Origin: Corallium rubrum
Lineage: Eukaryota > Cnidaria > Anthozoa > Scleralcyonacea > Coralliidae
Direction of reading: 5' to 3'
Length of the DNA: 64,000 nt
NCBI GenBank assembly: GCA_964035015.1
Contig: OZ036005.1
Span: 12,326,468 to 12,390,467 of the forward strand
Shown here: piece by piece, positions 61,172 through 64,000 of the stretch
How the letters are laid out: every line of letters begins with the position of its first letter
Position numbering within the stretch: the first letter of the stretch is position 1
Made by a program: the position numbers and the translations under genes
Notes under the pieces: generated by a model
The model's database searches: none
Seen by the model: the letters and a program-made list of their open reading frames with translations, nothing else
Told to the model about the DNA's origin: nothing

Positions 61172-61216
61172 GCATTTTTGCACATATTTTGTAGTGCATT
61201 TTTGCACTTTTTTGTG

Positions 61217-61273
<57 letters not shown>
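61117..61273. repeat. Two (GT)n microsatellites
   Basis: 61117-61170 and 61217-61273, separated by GCATTTTTGCACATATTTTG, whose GCATTTTTGCAC also follows the second tract: a local duplication with expansion. Confidence 0.95.
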
Positions 61274-61274
<1 letters not shown>

Positions 61275-61775
61275 GCATTTTTGCACATTTTACTTCCGCT
61301 ATTGCTCATCCTTCCGGTGAGCTGTTATCCACCGTGACTGAGTGAGGCCGTGACTCATGATGTTGTAAGTTCTTTGCTCCTTTCGGTTTTGGAGTTGGAC
61401 AAAAAGTTGAACAGCTTTGCCTTTTGGTCAAGGAGTTTTTGCATGTTGTTGGTCGATTTCGAAAGTGACTGACTGCCTTTGTATAGTTTAACAGTGATCA
61501 GGTGTGGCTGACAACTCTCTAATGTTCACCAGTGTGAAGTATATGCACTACTGGTGAACTGGAAAATATCGGTTAGTGGGCTGCTTAAATGCGTTGGTTG
61601 GGGCGAGGATGAGAGCGTCGAAACGTCCGGCGTATTCCTTTGGAGCGTGGGTGTGGGTGTCGAAACGTTGCGCGCATTCCTTTGATTGTTTAGGTTGTTG
61701 ATCCGAAATCTGTTTTTGTGCCGACAGGTCGAAACTATTTCTGATCTTTTGTTTAGTAAAAATTGTTTGTCTGCC

Positions 61776-62052
61776 CATAGTCCCTAGAAATAAATTGTCT
61801 GGAAACGCGGCCAAAGTCTTTGTTCTAGGTTTTTGTTCACGTTTGTGCACCTTATTTCACCTTAACGCTTGCTGAACACATTGTATTTTTGGTATAATGA
61901 AGCAATGATGAACCAATCGCAGCGTTGCTCGTTAATGAACGCAAAACAAAAGATTGTGCACCTTATTTGCCACCCTCAACCTAAATTGTAGCTCATTGTT
62001 AACCGCTTTGTTGTTCGCCGCGTCTCCAGACAGTATAATTCTAGGGACTATG
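61776..62052. mobile_element. CATAG-ended MITE inserted in the GIY-YIG remnant
   Basis: CATAGTCCCTAGAAATAAAT, then TGTCTGGAAACGCGG, at the left and the inverse at the right (CCAGACAGTATAATTCTAGG, then GACTATG). GTCTGCC occurs exactly on both sides (61769-61775, 62053-62059). Removing it together with one copy of the duplication joins the coding frame of the host element. Confidence 0.9.
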
Positions 62053-62343
62053 GTCTGCCTTCATTATGAAAAGTTTTTCGTCCAAACATAAATTGCATCT
62101 TTTTTATCCTCTCGTGTAAGAAATTGAGTGTTTTAGTATAGACCAGGTTATGTCGAAACTTTGATTTTTTTCTTTTAGATTCCAAATGTATTTCGAAAGT
62201 TCCGTCTCGTTTGAATACTTTTTATTCTGGAAAGATTTAGTATGGTTACGATATCGCTCTTCAAATGTACTTGCTGTCATGCCAATGTATTGCTTAGCAA
62301 CACGAACATCACTATGTATATTCAGAATATTCAGCTGAATATT

Positions 62344-62359
62344 CTGATGAAGGGCAGTG
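62344..62359 (+). ncRNA. Hammerhead-like core, split by an insertion
   Basis: CTGATGAAGGGCAGTG at 62344-62359 and CCCGAAACGT at 63631-63640. Without the intervening element (62360-63623) and one copy of its 7-bp flank, the parts form CTGATGA, a GGGC-AGT-GCCC hairpin and GAAAC, the conserved centre of a hammerhead ribozyme. Stems I and III are not clear. Confidence 0.35.
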
Positions 62360-63623
62360 TCTAGTCTCCCTCGCAGCCGTTGTTAGGGTCGCCGTCCCAA
62401 ACTCGCTCCCCACCAGCGGCTGCTCACTTGGGCAACACATTCCATTCCCTTTGTATAATGAACCAATGAGATTACAGCATTGATCACTGCTAAAAATAAA
62501 CGCCAGACTTTTGTGAGCGACGAGGCAAGCGTTGTTGTGTAAAACTTGTTTAATCGAAAGCTAATATTTCGAAAAGTTTAGCTTAGAACATTACAAAATT
62601 TACGAAGAATAATGTTTTAACTATGTTCTTTCTGCCCATACAAACAAAGGTGCGTAAAAGTCAATGTGAAGCGTGTGGGCATCAGAGAAATGTTCAGTTG
62701 GCCGTGTTGACACACGGTGTGCTCAAATTACCTTACCGAAGTCTGAAAATCATCTGCGTACTTGAAATCACGAATATTTTCAGAAGTATAGCTTAGAACT
62801 TCGCCGAATTTTTGAAGAATGCTATTTCGATTATCCTCTTTCACCACATGCAGATAAACAAGCGTTGGAGTTATGAGCGTCAGGGAAATAAAAATGTAAA
62901 CACAAGCCCGACGGAAATTGGGTGAACAACAAGAGAGCGACTAGTATAGTGTGTTTACTTGAAAGTTAGTATTTCGAGTAGTTTAGCGTAGAAGCAGTAG
63001 AAGTTCACGAAATTTACGGAGAATGGTATTTTAATTATGTTCTTGCCGCTCATGTCAATAAATCCGTACGAAAACTTTTGAAAAGGCTACAAGTGTTTGC
63101 GAAATGTAGCAGGTTCAGGTAGTCTCCTTCGCCGAGAATATTGCTTCTTCTACGTATTTTAATTTGTTTTCTTCAATGTTGCTCAAGCTAACCGAAGAAA
63201 TCCTAAGACTTCGTGGGTGAATTACTTGTTCTTGCACATTAAAAGCTTCACAAGCGGAGAAACCACCACAATAACATGGGCCATCCATGGCCAGAAACCT
63301 TTGAGATTGTATCGGCGCTTGGCAAATCAGCTATTTACCACACTCGGTAGGAAAGTTTACAAACATCAGTATTTCCTTGGACAAATTGGACAACTGCTTT
63401 CCGTTGAAAGGGATTAAGATATTTTATTTTAAACGTAAATCACTCACTCGCTCGCCATCAAAATACCGAGGCAAGGACATGCCAACTGCCAAGGTGAAGG
63501 TCGGCTTTCCAGATTTCGGAAGGCTTGCTCTGATTGGTCAGATGCGGGAATGGAATGTGTTGCTCGAGTGAGCAGCCGCTGGTGGGGAGCGAGTTTGGGA
63601 CGGCGACCCTACAACGGCTGCGA
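62360..63623. mobile_element. DNA transposon with about 100-bp inverted ends and 7-bp flanking repeat
   Basis: Both ends share TCGCAGCCGTTGT, GGGTCGCCGTCCCAAACTCG and CTCCCCACCAGCGGCTGCTC in inverse orientation. GGCAGTG lies at 62353-62359 and 63624-63630. The left end carries 11 further bases (TCTAGTCTCCC) not seen at the right. Interior frames (63217-63571) show no transposase domain. Confidence 0.75.
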
Positions 63624-63717
63624 GGCAGTGCCCGAAACGTAAATAAAGATTTTTATCATTCCTTTTTTGATGTTTTATGATTGTACTTGGAATTAATGTT
63701 CAAAGCTGGCTCTTTGA

Positions 63718-63720
<3 letters not shown>

Positions 63721-63777
<57 letters not shown>
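63721..63777. repeat. (TA)n microsatellite
   Basis: Uninterrupted TA tract. Confidence 0.95.
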
Positions 63778-63778
<1 letters not shown>

Positions 63779-63779
63779 C

Positions 63780-64000
63780 TCAACTGCGTCCTCCTATTAC
63801 CCTTGAGTCAGGAAAAGTGTCCCGCAAATCGTTTTCAAAATGGCGGCATTTATGATATGGTCCTTTTGCTAATGGTGAAGGTCGCTGACCGATACCTAAG
63901 AACCGTACTGATGACATGTTTTTAAAACTGCCTGTATTTTTCTGGGCATTCAGTCGAATAAGTAAGAGATAAAGCCCGAAGCGTCCGAGGGCTGTATATC
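63780..64000. other. Right edge, nothing recognised
   Basis: CAAAATGGCGGCATTTATGA near 63837 is a common-looking motif, but no exon can be supported before the window ends. Confidence 0.35.

Larger units (their letters stand above)
61060..62310 (-). pseudogene. Penelope-like element: GIY-YIG endonuclease end and 3' region
   Basis: On the minus strand from about 62310: SDVRVAKQYIGMTASTFEER, then YRNHTKSFQNKKYSNETELS and KYIWNLKEKNQSFDITWSIL. A stop follows SISYTRG, then CNLCLDEKLFIMKAD. After a MITE (62052-61776) the frame resumes DKQFLLNKRSEIVSTCRHKN, then RFRINNL. This is the YIG half and downstream part of the GIY-YIG domain of Penelope-like elements, with the C-x2-C and the CRHKNKF-type motif; the GIY half and the RT are missing. 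The 3' region down to about 61060 matches the repeat at 47285-48110. Two (GT)n tracts interrupt it. Dead copy. Confidence 0.75.

Overview
The window is eukaryotic, intron-rich, AT-rich invertebrate DNA, and the gene content best fits a cnidarian such as a coral or sea anemone. That placement is an inference from a single-exon divergent class A GPCR, a secreted SRCR gene and the mix of retroelements (Penelope-like, CR1/jockey-type LINEs, 5S-derived SINEs). No bacterial gene or CRISPR array was seen. Most of the sequence is not coding. It is built of satellites, fold-back DNA transposons and broken retroelements.

Four host genes can be supported. (1) 1069-5010, minus strand: the 5' part of a secreted SRCR-domain gene, with a signal-peptide exon and one SRCR exon; it continues beyond the left edge. 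(2) 15707-27629, plus strand: a four-exon model for a small secreted cysteine-rich protein whose third intron holds a giant hexamer satellite and a reverse-transcriptase element. (3) 33780-48991, plus strand: a complete ten-exon DNAJB12/DNAJB14-type ER-anchored J protein (363 aa), the firmest call. (4) 59404-60363, minus strand: a single-exon rhodopsin-family GPCR of 319 aa.

Layout: 1-1042 is an octamer satellite grading into (AAAT)n. 1.5-15 kb holds fold-back elements, a 5S-derived SINE and Penelope-like and Gypsy-type remnants. 15.7-27.6 kb is the cysteine-rich gene with the (TATTAC)n array and its inserted reverse-transcriptase element. 27.6-31.4 kb is a nearly continuous block of TTAA-bounded fold-back elements and a LINE tail. 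33.8-49 kb is the J-protein gene, whose introns carry a 5'-truncated LINE, 8-bp satellites, SINEs and transposons. 49-58.5 kb is a run of inverted repeats, a small hAT element and a LINE 3' end. 59-64 kb holds the GPCR and a Penelope-like GIY-YIG remnant split by a small transposon.

The most interesting signals are: a reverse-transcriptase element with a Cys/His plus nuclease-like tail lying inside a (TATTAC)n array, which suggests microsatellite-directed insertion; small DNA transposons of several unrelated sequences that share 7-bp target duplications, most of them with CA ends; and recurrent hammerhead-ribozyme-like cores (CTGAYGA - short stem - GAAAC).
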